Assembly: GCA_945910005.1 (NCBI GenBank)
Contig: OX246747.1
Location: forward strand, 35,878,550-35,942,549
Direction: 5' to 3'
Length of the DNA stretch: 64,000 bases
DNA from: Isoperla grammatica
Taxonomy: Eukaryota; Arthropoda; Insecta; Plecoptera; Perlodidae
In this document: positions 11,301 to 23,889 of the stretch, piece by piece
How the letters are laid out: each line of letters starts with the position of its first letter
How positions within the stretch are numbered: the stretch's first letter is position 1
Translations under genes and position numbers: made by a program
The notes under the pieces: model-generated
What the model was told of the DNA's origin: nothing
What the model saw: only the letters and a program-made list of their open reading frames with translations
The model's database searches: none

Positions 11301-13266
11301 CGGAAGACTCGGTTGACTTCCCAAAGAGGTGCTCTTAGAATGTTTTCAAGAATCCTTTATTGAAGACACTAGCGGAAGACTCGGCTGAACTTCCCAAAGA
11401 GGTGGTCTCAGAATATGTCTTCAAGAATCCCTTATTGAAGACACTAGCGGAAGACTCGGCTGAACTTCCCAAGGAGGTGGTCTCAGAATATGTCTTCAAG
11501 AATCCCTTATTGAAGACACTAGCGGAAGACTCGGCTGAACTTCCCCAGGAGGTGCTCTTAGAATATGTCTTCAAGAATCCCTTATTGAAGACCCTAGCGG
11601 AAGACTCGGCTGAACTTCCCAAAGAGGTGCTCTTAGAATGTTTTCAAGAATCCCTTATTGAAGACACTAGCGGAAGACTCGGCTGAACTTCCCAAAGAGG
11701 TGCTCTTAGAATGTCTTCAAGAATCCCTTATTGAAGACACCAGCGGAAGACTCGGCTGAACTTCCCGAGGAGGTGTACTCAGAATATGTCTTCAAGAATC
11801 CCTTGTTCAAGACACTAGCGGAAGACTCGGCTGAACTTCCCCAAGAGGTGCTCTGAGAATGTTTTCAAGAATCCCTTATTGAAGACACTAGCGGAAGACT
11901 CGGCTGAACTTCCCAAAGAGGTGCTCTTAGAATGTTTTCAAGAATCCCTTATTGAAGACACTAGCGGAAGACTCGGCTGAACTTCCCAAAGAGGTGCTCT
12001 TAGAATATGTCTTCAAGAATCCCTTATTGAAGACACTAGCGGAAGACTCGGCTGAACTTCCCAAGGAGGTGCTCTTAGAATATGTCTTCAAGAATCCCTT
12101 ATTGAAGACACTAGCGGAAGACTCGGCTGAACTTCCCAAGGAGGTGGTCTTAGAATATGTCTTCAAGAATCCCTTATTGAAGACACCAGCGGAAGACTCG
12201 GCTGAACTTCCGGAGGAGGTGGTCTCAGAATATGTCTTCAAGAATCCCTTATTGAAGACACCAGCGGAAGACTCGGCTGAACTTCCCGAGGAGGTGGTCT
12301 CAGAATATGTCTTCAAGAATCCCTTATTGAAGACACCAGCGGAAGACTCGGCTGAACTTCCCAAGGAGGTGCTCTTAGAATATGTCTTCAAGAATCCCTT
12401 ATTGAAGACACTAGCGGAAGACTCGGCTGAACTTCCCAAGGAGGTGGTCTTAGAATATGTCTTCAAGAATCCCTTATTGAAGACACCAGCGGAAGACTCG
12501 GCTGAACTTCCCGAGGAGGTGGTCTCAGAATATGTCTTCAAGAATACCTTGTTTAAAACACCAGCGGAAGACTCGGCTGAACTTCCCGAGGAGGTGGTCT
12601 CAGAATATGTCTTCAAGAATACCTTGTTTAAAACACCAGCGGAAGACTCGGCTGAACTTCCCGAGGAGGTGGTCTCAGAATATGTCTTCAAGAATCCCTT
12701 GTTTGAAACACCAGCGGAAGACTCGGCTGAACTTCCCGAGGAGGTGGTCTCAGAATATGTCTTCAAGAATACCTTGTTTAAAACACCAGCGGAAGACTCG
12801 GCTGAACTTCCCGAGGAGGTGGTCTCAGAATATGTCTTCAAGAATCCCTTGTTTGAAACACCAGCGGAAGACTCGGCCGAACCGAGACTCGCCGTGTCGC
12901 TCCTCAACAATCCCCTGTTCAACGATGAGCCGGACACGGTAGAAGATTGCGACGCATCTACGACGCTTCCCGAACCCGCGTTGGACAAACGGATACGTCT
13001 CAGGGTCTCCCTGGTGTCGGCAACGCTCGTGTCGGCACGTTTGTCGACGGGCCGGTCCGAGATTGTGTCGGCGGGTTCTTCGCGTCGTCGGAGAAACGCC
13101 GACCCGACTCGAACATCGGATGCCGATTCTCCGCGTCGTCCCGCAAAGTTGGCTTGCCGCGTGGGACGCCCTTCGAACGGTTGAGGACGTCGCGGATGCA
13201 CCTTTCCACGCGGCCCTTGACGTTCATCATGAGTTCGAAGTCGCCGGGCTCCAACTCGGGTTTCAC
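8390..13266 (-). pseudogene. Inverted exon-2-like cassette containing the expanded repeat
   Basis: Read on the - strand this starts near 13266 and runs through G+C-rich, CpG-rich coding-like sequence (13201-12890). It then enters the 25-codon repeat and ends with SDGDDSVFE and TAG near 8420, mirroring the end of the + strand copy at 699-1174. The longest frame (13201 to 11927) gives 424 residues; later 73-bp repeat units shift the frame. The unique 5' part (MHPRRPQPFEGRPTRQANF onward, or in another frame PELEPGDFELMMNVKGRVE) matches no family I recognise. No splice acceptor is evident at its start. It could be a captured gene fragment, a decayed allele of the SARA-like exon, or of foreign origin; composition unlike the flanks is the main oddity. 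Confidence 0.4.
8447..12885 (-). repeat. 75-bp (25-codon) minisatellite, about 59 copies
   Basis: The + strand unit contains GAAGACTCGGCTGAACTTCC and TCTTCAAGAATCCCTTATTG. The - strand unit encodes GSSAESSAGVFNKGFLK plus TYSETTSS or TYSKSTSL; the + strand encodes LKTPAEDSAELPKEV plus LLEYVFKNPL. Most units are 75 bp; a frequent variant lacks AT (AGAATGTTTTCAAG or AGAATGTCTTCAAG) and is 73 bp, breaking frame. Blocks recur at higher order: for example, the GAGGTGTACTCAG variant appears at about 9021, 9912 and 11767. The units nearest 12530-12885 are more uniform (TTGTTTAAAACACCAGC). Both strands stay open over more than 1.2 kb at 11927-13200. Confidence 0.95.
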
Positions 13267-13898
13267 AGAACTTTGTCGCGGTTCGGGCGAGAGAAAGGGT
13301 TGTTTCTTTAATAAGTAGTTACTTTTTCCGTCGACTAGATAGATATGCTGGAGGTTTTTGTATTACTTTGGAAACTACATCTTAAAATCCTTCAGAATTG
13401 TAAGCGGGTAACAATCACCATGTATTATGTGGAGTCGGATAGGCCTAACGAGATAGTTTCCCCTCGGCATTCATCATTTTGTAACCGTGCTCAATAAATA
13501 CTAGACCTGTATTATGTCTTTTCAAATATTATGCACATGCAGAAAAAAGTAAATAAATAAATGGACAAAAATAAAACCAATTGTGATACTTGTGTGTGTA
13601 TGTAGCAAAGTGGTAATAGGCCTAGTTGCAGTTTTACCCGTCTAATGCAATATAATGTGATATTAAAAACTAAAACAATATTGTATATTGTATCATAACT
13701 CGTTGACAGAGTATAATACCCTCACCGTCAAGAAGTGTTGAAGCTTTGCTTTAAATTTTATTATATTAGATTCCACTTTTAGATTGCATGAGAGAGCATT
13801 GTAGACTGATAAGCATTGGTTGTATGGACCCTTTTTATTGAGCATAAGGTTCTGTTTGTATAGATGCAAATCACCTTTCCTCCTGGTGTTATAATTGT
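13267..13898 (+). repeat. Segmental duplication, second copy
   Basis: Positions 13267-13560 match 1458-1758, and 13561-13898 match 3662-3992, without the 1.9-kb insertion found in copy 1. The right side is cut off inside ATAATTGT by the 179-bp satellite. The - strand of 13561-13898 carries the same retrotransposon 3' end as 3662-3992. Confidence 0.8.
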
Positions 13899-16800
13899 CT
13901 ACCCCTCATTGTTGGGTGCGCACTCTTCGATTAGCAGGGACAGATAATTTAGCAACCCAACATTCAAGAATTGTACAAATTGTCAGAAAAGTTGAGGGTG
14001 CTATTGTTGTACAAAATAGGCAATGCAGCTCTTATAAAATGATTTTACAGTAGCCCGACAGCCCTTCTTAACAATGCTTAGACCTCATTGTTGAGTGCGC
14101 ACTCTTCGTTTGGCAGGGACAGATCATTTAGCAAGCCAACATTCACGAATTATACAAATTGCCGATGAAGTTTAAGAAGACATTGTTGTACAAAAGAATT
14201 ATTAAAGCTATTCAAAATTGATGCTTCAGTAGCAAGATAACCCTTCTTAACAATGCCTGCACCTCATTGTTGGGTGCGCACTCTTCATTTAGCAGGGACA
14301 GATCTTTTGGCAAGCCAACATTTACGAATCATACAAACTGCCGGTAACGTTTAAGAAGCCATATTTGTACAAAGTAATTATTTAAGCTCTTTTTAAATTA
14401 TTCTAAACTAGCAATACAACCCTGTACAACAATGCCTACCCCTCATTGCTGGGTGTGCACTCTTTGTTTAGCAGGGACAAATCATTTAGGAAGCCAACAT
14501 TTACGAATTACACTAATGGTCTTTTAAGTTAAGGATACCATTGTTGTACAAAATAAGCAATAGAGCTCTTTAAAAATGTTATTGAGCTAGCAGGACAACT
14601 TTTCTTAACAATTCCCACCGTTCATTGTTGGGTGCGCACTCTACGATTAGCAGAGACCGATCATTTAGCAAGCCAACATTCACGAACTATACAAATTGTC
14701 GGTAACGTTTAAGAACCCATTGTTGTACAAAGTAATTATTTTAGCTCTTCTAAATTGATACTACATAAGCAAGACAACCTTTCTTAACAATGCCTGCACC
14801 TCATTGTTGAGTGACGAAGAGTGCGCACCCAACAATGAGGGGTAGGCATTGTTAAGAAGGGTTGTCTTGCTAGCTTAGAATCATTTTTAAAGAGCTCCTT
14901 TGCTTTTCTTGTACAACAATGGCATCTTAAACTTAAGAGACAATTAGTGTAGTTCGTAAATGTTGGCTTGCTAAATGCTCTGTCCCTGCTAAACGATGAG
15001 TGCGCACCCAACAATGAGGGGTAGGCATTGTTAAGAAGGGTTGTCTTGCTAGCTTAGAATCATTTTTAAAGAGCTCCTTTGCTTTTCTTGTACAACAATG
15101 GCATCTTAAACTTAAGAGACAATTAGTGTAGTTCGTAAATGTTGGCTTGCTAAATGATCTGTCCCTGCTAAACGATAAGTGCGCACTCAACAGTGAGGGG
15201 TAGGCATTGTTAAGAAGGGTTGTCTTGCTAGCTTAGAATCATTTTTAAAGAGCTACTTTGCTTTTCTTGTACAACAATGGCATCTTAAACTTAAAAGACA
15301 ATTAGTGTAGTTCGTAAATGTTGGCTTGCTAAATGATCTGTCCCTGCTATACGATAAGTGCGCACCCAACAATAAGGGGTAGGCATTGTTAAGAAGGGTT
15401 GTCTTGCTAGCTTAGAATCATTTTTAAAGAGCTACTTTGCTTTTCTTGTACAACAATGGCATCTTAAACTTAAAAGACAATTAGTGTAGTTCGTAAATGT
15501 TGGCTTGCTAAATGATCTGTCCCTGCTAAACGATAAGTGCGCACTCAACAGTGAGGGGTAGGCATTGTTAAGAAGGGTTGTCTTGCTAGCTTAGAATCAT
15601 TTTTAAAGAGCTACTTTGCTTTTCTTGTACAACAATGGCATCTTAAACTTAAGAGACAATTAGTGTAGTTCGTAAATGTTGGCTTGCTAAATGATCTGTC
15701 CCTGCTAAACGATAAGTGCGCACTCAACAATGAGGTGCAGGCATTGTTACGAAGGGTTGTCTTGCTAGTGTAGAATCATTTTGAAAGAGTTCTATTTGTT
15801 ATTTTGTACAACAATGGCTCCCTCAACTTTATCGACAATTAGTGTAATTCGTGAATGTTGGCTTGCTAAATGATCTGTCCCTGCCAAACGAAGAGTGCGC
15901 ACCCAACAATGAGGGGAAGGCATTGTTAAGAAGGGTTGTCTTGCACGTGTAGAATCATTTTAAAAGAGCTTAATAATTTCTTTGTACAACAATGGCTCCG
16001 TCAACTTTATCAACAATTTGTATAATTCGTGAATGTTGGCGCTATTAATGATCTGTCCCTGCTAAACGAAGAGTGTGCACCCAACAATGAGGGGTAGGCA
16101 TTGTTGAAATGGATTGTCTTGTTACTTTGTTACGGTAGCATCAATTTTGAAGAGCTAAAATAATTATTTTGTACAACAATGAGTTCTTCAACTTTATCGA
16201 TAACTTGTATAATTCGTGAAAGTTGGCGCTATTAATGATCTGTCCCTGCCAAACAAAGAGTGCGCACCCAACAATGAGGGGTAGGCATTGTTAAGAAGGG
16301 TTGTCTTGCTAGCTTAGAATCATTTTTAAAGAGCTCCTTTGCTTTTCTTGTACAACAATGGCATCTTAAACTTGAGACAATTAGTGTGGTTCGTAAAAGT
16401 TGGCTTGCTAAATGATCTGTCACTGCTAAACGATAAGTGCGCACTCAACAATGAGGTGCAGGCATTGTTAAGAAGGGTTGTCTTGCTAGCTTAGAATCAT
16501 TTTTAAAGAGCTCCTTTGCTTTTCTTGTACAACAATGGCATCTTAAACTTAAGAGACAATTAGTGTAGTTCGTAAATGTTGGCTTGCTAAATGATCTGTC
16601 CCTGCTAAACGATAAGTGCGCACTCAACAATGAGGTGCAGGCATTGTTAAGAAGGGTTGTCTTGCTAGCTTAGAATCATTTTTAAAGAGCTCCTTTGCTT
16701 TTCTTGTACAACAATGGCATCTTAAACTTAAGAGACAATTAGTGTAGTTCGTAAATGTTGGCTTGCTAAATGATCTGTCCCTGCTAAACGATGAGTGCGC

Positions 16801-17640
16801 ACCCAACAATGAGGGGTAGGCATTGTTGAGAAGGGTAGTCTTGCACGTGTAGAATCATTTTAAAAGAGCTTAATAATTACTTTGTATAACAATGGCTCCG
16901 TCAACTTTATCGACGATTTGTATAATTCGTGAATGTTGGCGCTATTAATGATCTGTCCCTGCTAAACGAAGAGTGCGCACCCAACAATGAGGGGTAGGCA
17001 TTGTTGAAAAGGATTGTCTTGTTACTTTGTTACTGTACCATCAATTTTGAAGAGCTAAAATAATTATTTTGTACAACAATGGCTTCTTAAACTTTATCGA
17101 CAATTTGTATAATTCGTGAATGTTGGCGCTATTAATGATCTGTCCCTGCTAAACGATGAGTGCGCACCCAACAATGAGGGGTAGGCATTGTTAAGAAGGG
17201 TTGTCTTGCTAGCTTAGAATCATTTTTAAAGAGCTCCTTTGCTTTTCTTGTACAACAATGGCATCTTAAACTTAAGAGACAATTAGTGTAGTTCGTAAAT
17301 GTTGGCTTGCTAAATGATCTGTCCCTGCTAAACGATGAGTGCGCACTCAACAATGAGGTGCAGGCATTGTTAAGAAGGGTTGTCTTGCTAGTGTAGAATC
17401 ATTTAGAAAGTGTTCCATTGGTTATTTTGTACAACAATGGCTCCCTCAACTTTACCGACAATTTGTATAATTCGTGAATGTTGGCTTGCTAAATGATCAG
17501 TCCCTGCCAAACGAAGAGTGCGCACACCCAACAATGAGGGGTAGGCATTGTTAAGAAGGGTTGTCTTGCTACTATAGCACCAATTTTAAAGAGCTAAAAT
17601 AAATTATTTTTACAATAATGGCTTCTTAAACATTACCGAC
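13899..17640. repeat. About 179-bp satellite, about 21 copies, strand switch at about 14815
   Basis: The unit holds TGTTGGGTGCGCACTCTTCG, TAGCAGGGACAGATCATTTA, GCAAGCCAACATTCACGAAT and TTGTACAACAATG. Five units at about 13908-14815 face one way and about sixteen at 14817-17570 face the other. The junction reads CATTGTTGAGTGACGAAGAG and joins two units head to head. Three subtypes alternate in the inverted part, differing in the spacer (AGCTTAGAATCATTTTTAAA, GTGTAGAATCATTT, or ACTTTGTTAC). Short - strand frames repeated across it (61-85 codons) are by-products of the unit, not genes. Confidence 0.9.
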
Positions 17641-18203
17641 AGCATTCTAATTATTTGGCACACTAATTTCCATGTTCTTTCTAGCTAAAACAATGGACGG
17701 TCACTGTTTTCTATATTAATTCAAACATTTTGTTCTTCCACTTGAGAAAATAATATGTCGTGACATATTTTGTGACTGACTGGCTGATATCGAATACTCC
17801 AGTCCAGCACGCAAATTTTGGGGTCAGCTCAGTCGGGGTTGGAAATACAATTCATTTTATATTTCATTAGAACTACATGATAAATATTAAATTAAATCAA
17901 ATAAAAAGTAAAAGTTTAGTATAAAACCGCACTTTGATTAGCCGTTCTTCTAAAGGTTGAGCACTCACATCACCACGTTGTAGCCGATCATAGCAGTGCG
18001 CATCACAAACAACGTGGGGGGTGGGGAGAGGGGGGTCAAACATATATTTATTCTATTCGAAATGGGAGGAGTCGGATAAGACGTTACCGGTACTTGCCCT
18101 CGATATTACGATCTCTGTTTACCCTTAATTTATTTTCACCGTGGCAACCACCAATCATAAACTTTAAATGTTGTTTATCCCAAGGATAATGTTATTAAGA
18201 ACC
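17641..18203. other. No gene seen
   Basis: AT-rich non-coding sequence with no supportable frame, RNA gene or repeat, apart from a short G-rich run at 18016-18036. Confidence 0.5.
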
Positions 18204-18207
18204 TTAA

Positions 18208-18852
18208 AGGGTTAGTCAGGTGAAAAACTAAAAAACTATCATTTGTATATGTCCACCCTAAAATATGGAAAACATGACTAAAAGATACCATACTTAAAAG
18301 CAGGCGGTTAAAAAATTAAAGAAAACGCGTTTTTTGGCTTGTTGCTACTAAGTAGCACCGATAAACTTTACTTATGGTAATTCCCATATGGAAAAAATGT
18401 TGCGTCGAGATAGTAAAACCACCGCTAAAATAGGGGACTTATCAAAAATCGATGAGGAGTTTTAATGTGCATCGTTTCTCTACCGATAACATACTTCTTA
18501 GTACGAACCAATTAATTTTCTTGTGACTTGATGTTAGAAAAGTTGCAATCTGTTTTGAGCGGCACTGTCCGCAGTCGCCGAGTGTTTCGCGGAGCCCTGA
18601 CTGGTCTCGTATAACGCAATGAATGCTCTGTCGGTCGGGAAGGCGCTAACGAGCTCAGAACCGATACAGCTGTACTACGCTTTAGACGAAAAATGCAGCA
18701 GAGCTGGCGAAGTGAATCTTATAGAATAGCTAATTCTTCACTATTTTTTTTCTTGCATTGAAGCAACCTATATCAATTTATTTTACACATAACTGAATTT
18801 CTTGCACTTATGACTCATTGGGGATTTTTTAGTTTTTCATCTGACTATTCCT
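18208..18852. mobile_element. Non-autonomous element with TTAA target duplication
   Basis: The left terminus AGGGTTAGTCAGGTGAAAAA matches the right one inverted (AGGAATAGTCAGATGAAAAA), each flanked by TTAA (18204-18207 and 18853-18856). Terminal repeats extend for about 28 bp. TTAA duplications are typical of piggyBac and Kolobok elements; no transposase is encoded, so superfamily is not assignable. Confidence 0.7.
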
Positions 18853-18856
18853 TTAA

Positions 18857-21800
18857 CCCGAGATTGCAATACCAGGAGCTTAGCCTGATTGGTCCACGAC
18901 TTAAAAGAAATATTTTCTCAACATAAAACACTCGAATTCAATGTTTAGTAATATCTTGGGAACGCTGCTCAATATTGAAAAAGTGGTAAATTTTATAGCA
19001 TGGTGTAGTTTTGTAAGAACTAAAAACTGACAAAGAAATTTCCAGATTGGTATGTACATTAATTAATTAATTTTCCTGTAACGATAAAAATAGTTGAAAC
19101 ATTTTTGAATTTTGAATTAAGCTTTTTTTTTATTACAAAACCACATCATACTTTAATTTATCACTTTTTCAATATTGTGTAGCGTTCTCAAGATATAACT
19201 AAGGCGTTCATTTCGTACAGGTTTCTTTTATTGTGACTTGTGAGAACCCTTCCATATTACGCCGGAGTCAGAGCATGAGAAGAAGTCAATGAGAAGCATC
19301 AGGAGGTAAGTTACCACACCACACGTTATTGCAAATAGTGAGTAGGTTACTCAATACTCAACAGGTTGTGAATACTGTGTCCTAATAATTTCCTGGTGTA
19401 GGGTGCACAAACGTGTTTGATACTTTAGGCCTTTAGGGAATAGTTCAATTCTTTTAGATATAATGAAGGTAAATAAAATGTACATAATTTAGTAATTTAC
19501 CCTAACAAGATATAGCCCTTTTAGAGTCCCCCCTTGCCCCCCTCAGGAGAATCTAGACTGATTACACAACTTGATGGCTGTCACGCAAAGGCTTGGCATG
19601 TCGTAGCTTGATAGGTTTCTGCCTCTTCCATGCATAAGAAAACTGATTGAAATATTATATCGTCAACAACAGACGTATCAAACCAGCAACTGCAGATATG
19701 AAGAGCCGACGATTTATAGACGCAAATACAAATCAATAATATGTCTTGTAATAGAAACTAGTTCATGTAATTGAGTAAATAAAATATGTACGAAATAGAT
19801 TTTACTATAACGAAAAGAAAAAAGTGAAATTGCACTCATTTTTCACTTTCATCTGAAAATAACTGTCTCTCCTTACTTCTGTTTTGCCTGAATTATATTA
19901 AAATGTTAAATTTTAAATAGTTGTAATGACAAAAACCACTTTGAATATTCTGTTTATTTTTCCACTTTGATATGTGCATTTTGCTGAAAATATTACGAAC
20001 AAAAACTCTTGGCCTATGTAAAAAGAGTTGGCGCATATTTTTGACTTGTCAAAACAAATTCCAAGATCATAATATTAATTGTAGCCAAACAAACTAAAAA
20101 GTAAACAATTTTATCGTAAGAATTTCTATACCTCGCAAAACTTTTCATTTAAGCTGACACACCTTATCATTAGGAGTAATAAATGTTATACTTTATATTA
20201 GGCAAATTCAATTCAATCCACAACGAAGTGTGTGGATGTTCTAAATTTCCACTTGAGCGGAATTTCCGTTCGACTACTATCGTGAGAGAAAAACCAACAA
20301 CAAAAAAACGAATGCCATTAAAGTATATTGGCCATCATAAAATTACAGAATGAAGACTGCTTCGTTCATCTTAGTTATGTTATCTTCTTTAATTGATATC
20401 TTTATTGTAGAGATCATCCATTAGAATCGCGCACGCATGTCGTTCTCCTCAAAAGTATAAAATAGTAAATAGGTACCATACCATGTTTTGTTAAAACTTT
20501 TAAAAACGACTATCAGCTGTCTTTGTCCCAAATACAACTGGGTGGAGGTACTCCATAATAAAAGCATGAAAATTATTCTAAGACTGGGATTGGGAAAGGA
20601 AGTATACTAGAATCACAGATAAAATATCTGTGCTAGAATTAAGGATTCGTTAGACGTCTCAGAATAGCTAGTGGTGGAGCATAGGGTAATGGTGGAGACA
20701 TTAGTTTGTATTCTTAGGTTATATTGGTTTTCAGCCGGGATATTTGAATAAGGTAAGTACAAAATTAAAACTAATTATATTCACAATAGCACTTTAGCTA
20801 CAATGAACAATTGGCTGTGAAGAGACAACTAAAATCAGAGTCAATGAACTCGGAATTCTATAGAGGTAGAAGCCTATTTAATTTTATGAAAAAACATGTA
20901 AGAAGCGAGGTTTATAGGTCAAAACCAAAATATGTAGCTACCTAAACACTAACTTTAATGTGTAAACAAGATTGTACAACATTTTTCTATAATAATAGCG
21001 ATTTTAAATTCCAAGGTGTTGATGTCTGTTATGAATAAGAAAAAATAATTGTAAAAATGTTTGTAAAATAAATAATTAATAAATAATAATGTTGTACAAA
21101 GCATGATAATATTGCTAACAAAAAAACTTACTTACCTTGCATGATTGTTGGAAACAATTTAGTGGTTTAAGTTTTTAGTCATCAGTTATGCCATTGAGTT
21201 TTAATGCGACATCCACAATGATAGGCACTGTCACATTTATAAATAATACACATATTATGTGTGCAAGATATGTTGGCTAATTTTGGTTCATTTGTAGATT
21301 GATGTGCTTTTACCCATTTGAGAGAGGCATTTATGTTTATAATGCTCATAAGTAGACCGAAGTTCGTATAAATGTAAATGGACCATTGTCGATCAGAATC
21401 AGACTTCAATGTTTTCAAATGTATGACATGTTTACCGCTCAAAACCATCGAGGTGGCTGTGATGGTGTTCAGCCAATAGAACACATTAGCTTTGTTTGTT
21501 TGTCCAGTTTCAATAACACCTGGTACATAATTGTCCCTTAAAACCGTTTTTCTGTCTTGGTGTAAATGTTCCAGTGGCAAATGTACTGCGTTTTTTTGTC
21601 CGGGTGTAAATTACCACAACTGTGATGGGAGTAAGATATCTACACCTGCTATTTGAGTAGTAGTGGGTGCAGAATAACAACAATCGCGCCAAAAACTTTG
21701 TATACAAAGACAAACCATCATGGAAGATATCGTTAGCACTAGTGCTTTGATTATGTGTACACGAATCAAACAACCCTGTGGTTATTGATGATTGTTATAT

Positions 21801-22770
21801 TTTGTGTGGTGGAAGATACGCAATAAACTTTATTATGTATGACAACCTAAAACCAAATACCTTAATAGGCTAAAACTCGGGTAGGCCTGCCCCCTAACCT
21901 AAAAAAACACATCAATTGGGTCCCCACGTTCAAATAATAATGGCAACAAAATATATCGACCACCGTGGTTCCGTACAAAAATACCCTAACCTAGAACATA
22001 AGCCTAAGTATTACAAGCCTGGGTAGGCTATATAGCTAGGCACTAGGCCTAGACTAATGATAGGCCTTCATTTCATTTAATTCCCTAGGCCTAGCCTAGA
22101 CAAATATGGGACCAGGGTGTAGGTCTAGGCATAGGTCTAGTCTTACAAATACTCGTGAAGCCCGCTTTCAGAACGATTACTAAAATACCCTAAGTAGGCC
22201 TAGAACATAGGCCTAGGTATTACAAGCCTGGACCCTACTAATGCTAGGCCTACCTTATGAATAAATATGGGACCAGGGTGTAGGCCTAGGCATAGTCTTA
22301 CAAATAGTCGTGAAGCCCTAGAGACTGGACGCGGCGTCCAGAACGATTACTAAGATTATGTTTAAGACTAACGAATTACCCGATACCTACAATTATTGTA
22401 AGTAGGCCTTCAGCCTAGATGTAGAATTAATGAATGAAATGAATGAAGTAATGGAACGAGAATTGGGATTAAATTCGTCATTTTCGAATACTCCTCGCAA
22501 ATGTGTAAAACACAGCCTTCTCGAATGTCGGTTCAATCCGCCAAGGTCTACTTGATCTTTGCAATCCGCAAGGACTGACCCGTTGAGAAGGCTGTGGTTT
22601 AAAAACAGGCACATGAGTTGGTTTAGAGGTGTTTGTTTGTCCATGCGGACGGTAGGTGAACTTTTTGCCCCCATTTCCGTTTTCATTACGTACATCCGGG
22701 TGGTACTGTACCAGGATTTCTGTACCTGGTACTGGACAAACAAACGAAGCTATTCGCGCCAAGATAACCT
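18857..22770. other. Long non-coding stretch with no clear gene
   Basis: No frame here carries a recognisable domain. The longest - strand frames (21182-21580 and 21510-21773) overlap in different frames and show no family motif. An isolated 18-bp segment at 20736-20753 has an acceptor (GGTTTTCAG) and a donor (GTAAGTAC), but nothing nearby supports a transcript. Positions 22000-22350 carry many TAGGCCTA-type motifs and an internal near-duplication (about 22080-22150 against 22255-22320). Confidence 0.4.
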
Positions 22771-22778
22771 ATACCTAC

Positions 22779-23449
22779 CAGTGCTGCCAATTTAGCGGTT
22801 TCGCCGCTAGATCTGGAGGTTTTGAGATTCAATTCGCGCCTCGCGGTCAAAAATATAAATCGCGGCTAGCGGCAAAACCTGGAGGTGTGTGATTTGCGAA
22901 CTGGCGGTTAAAACAAAAGTAGCGGAACTGGCGGAATTGTAGGTAAAACTCAATTTTACCTCATAAATGTAAAAAAAAGGCCAATCATACGCCCATCCAT
23001 CAACCTTCAAAACAGACGACGAAGCAGATGATATTGCTGCAGATGACAATGATATGTTCGGGCAGTTGGAGGGTTGGAGTAGGCCTAAGGTATGAGCCAG
23101 AATTAGAATGATTGTGTAATTTTTTAACAATTTATTTAAAAGTGTATTGTTTTATTATATTTTTTATTATTGTGATCATGTTTAAACATTTTTTCCCCTG
23201 CATAAGAAGATTGTTAGATTGCAATTATTTTGAATACCAACAATATTTACTTTCTTTGAATTTAAGGTTTTACGAAGTTGTATGGAAATAAAATCGATAC
23301 AAACATTATTTCACCCCTGTGTGGAGAATATTGTATATTTTTGTTCCTTTGATGACATTTTGTAAATCTAGCGGTTTGAAGGTGAAAGAAATCTGGCGGA
23401 TATTTAGAAACTTTTAGCGGGCACGTTGCCACAACAGTTGGCAACACTG
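22779..23449. mobile_element. Non-autonomous hAT element
   Basis: Terminal inverted repeat CAGTGCTGCCAA on the left, and CAGTGTTGCCAA when the right end is read inverted. Flanks ATACCTAC (22771-22778) and ATACCTTC (23450-23457) agree at 7 of 8 positions, the 8-bp duplication expected of hAT. The interior contains GCGG-rich subterminal motifs and no transposase. Confidence 0.75.
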
Positions 23450-23889
23450 ATACCTTCTTCATTCGCGCGCTCGATCGGCGTCAGTACTTCTCTCTCTGTT
23501 AAATCTACGGTCTCAAGTTGTTGGCCCATCGCGAATTCAGGTGAGGATTAATCAAGATTTTACTGCAAAACAGCTCAAACAAGACAAATATATCTATTCA
23601 GTTTGAAGCTTGTGTCCGTTGCTTGCAAATTTGTACTAAAATATCGGTGAATATTTGCATTTTCTAAGCCTTTAGGTCAAGTTTTGTTTACCATTCAACA
23701 GGTCCGACCTAACCTAGCCTAGGTCCTACCCTAGGTTCTAGGCCTAGACCCAATAGGGGCTACTGTACCATAACGACAGTATTTGGCTAGGCCTAGACTT
23801 TAATTTAGGCTAGCTTTAGGAGCAATGGCAATAGGCCTATGGCCCTAGGCCCAAGCCCACTTCATATTGCCTGAGTAATTGGTGTTGAC

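Noticed and set aside
8447..12885. Regular repeats resembling a CRISPR array
   Set aside because: Units are directly abutting 75-bp copies with no unique spacers, and the genome is animal.
12532..12942. + strand 136-codon Arg/Pro-rich frame
   Set aside because: Third reading frame of the same 75-bp repeat; its periodic sequence follows from the array.
14784..17353. Series of - strand frames of 61-85 codons starting like MLGAHSSFSRDR
   Set aside because: Each is the same by-product of the 179-bp satellite unit; they have no promoter, splice or domain support.
21182..21773. Two overlapping - strand frames of 132 and 87 codons
   Set aside because: They overlap in different frames, have no recognisable domain and no splice support.
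22393..22762. Two overlapping - strand frames as a gene or THAP domain
   Set aside because: Cysteine and histidine spacing does not fit THAP, and the frames overlap without a common motif.
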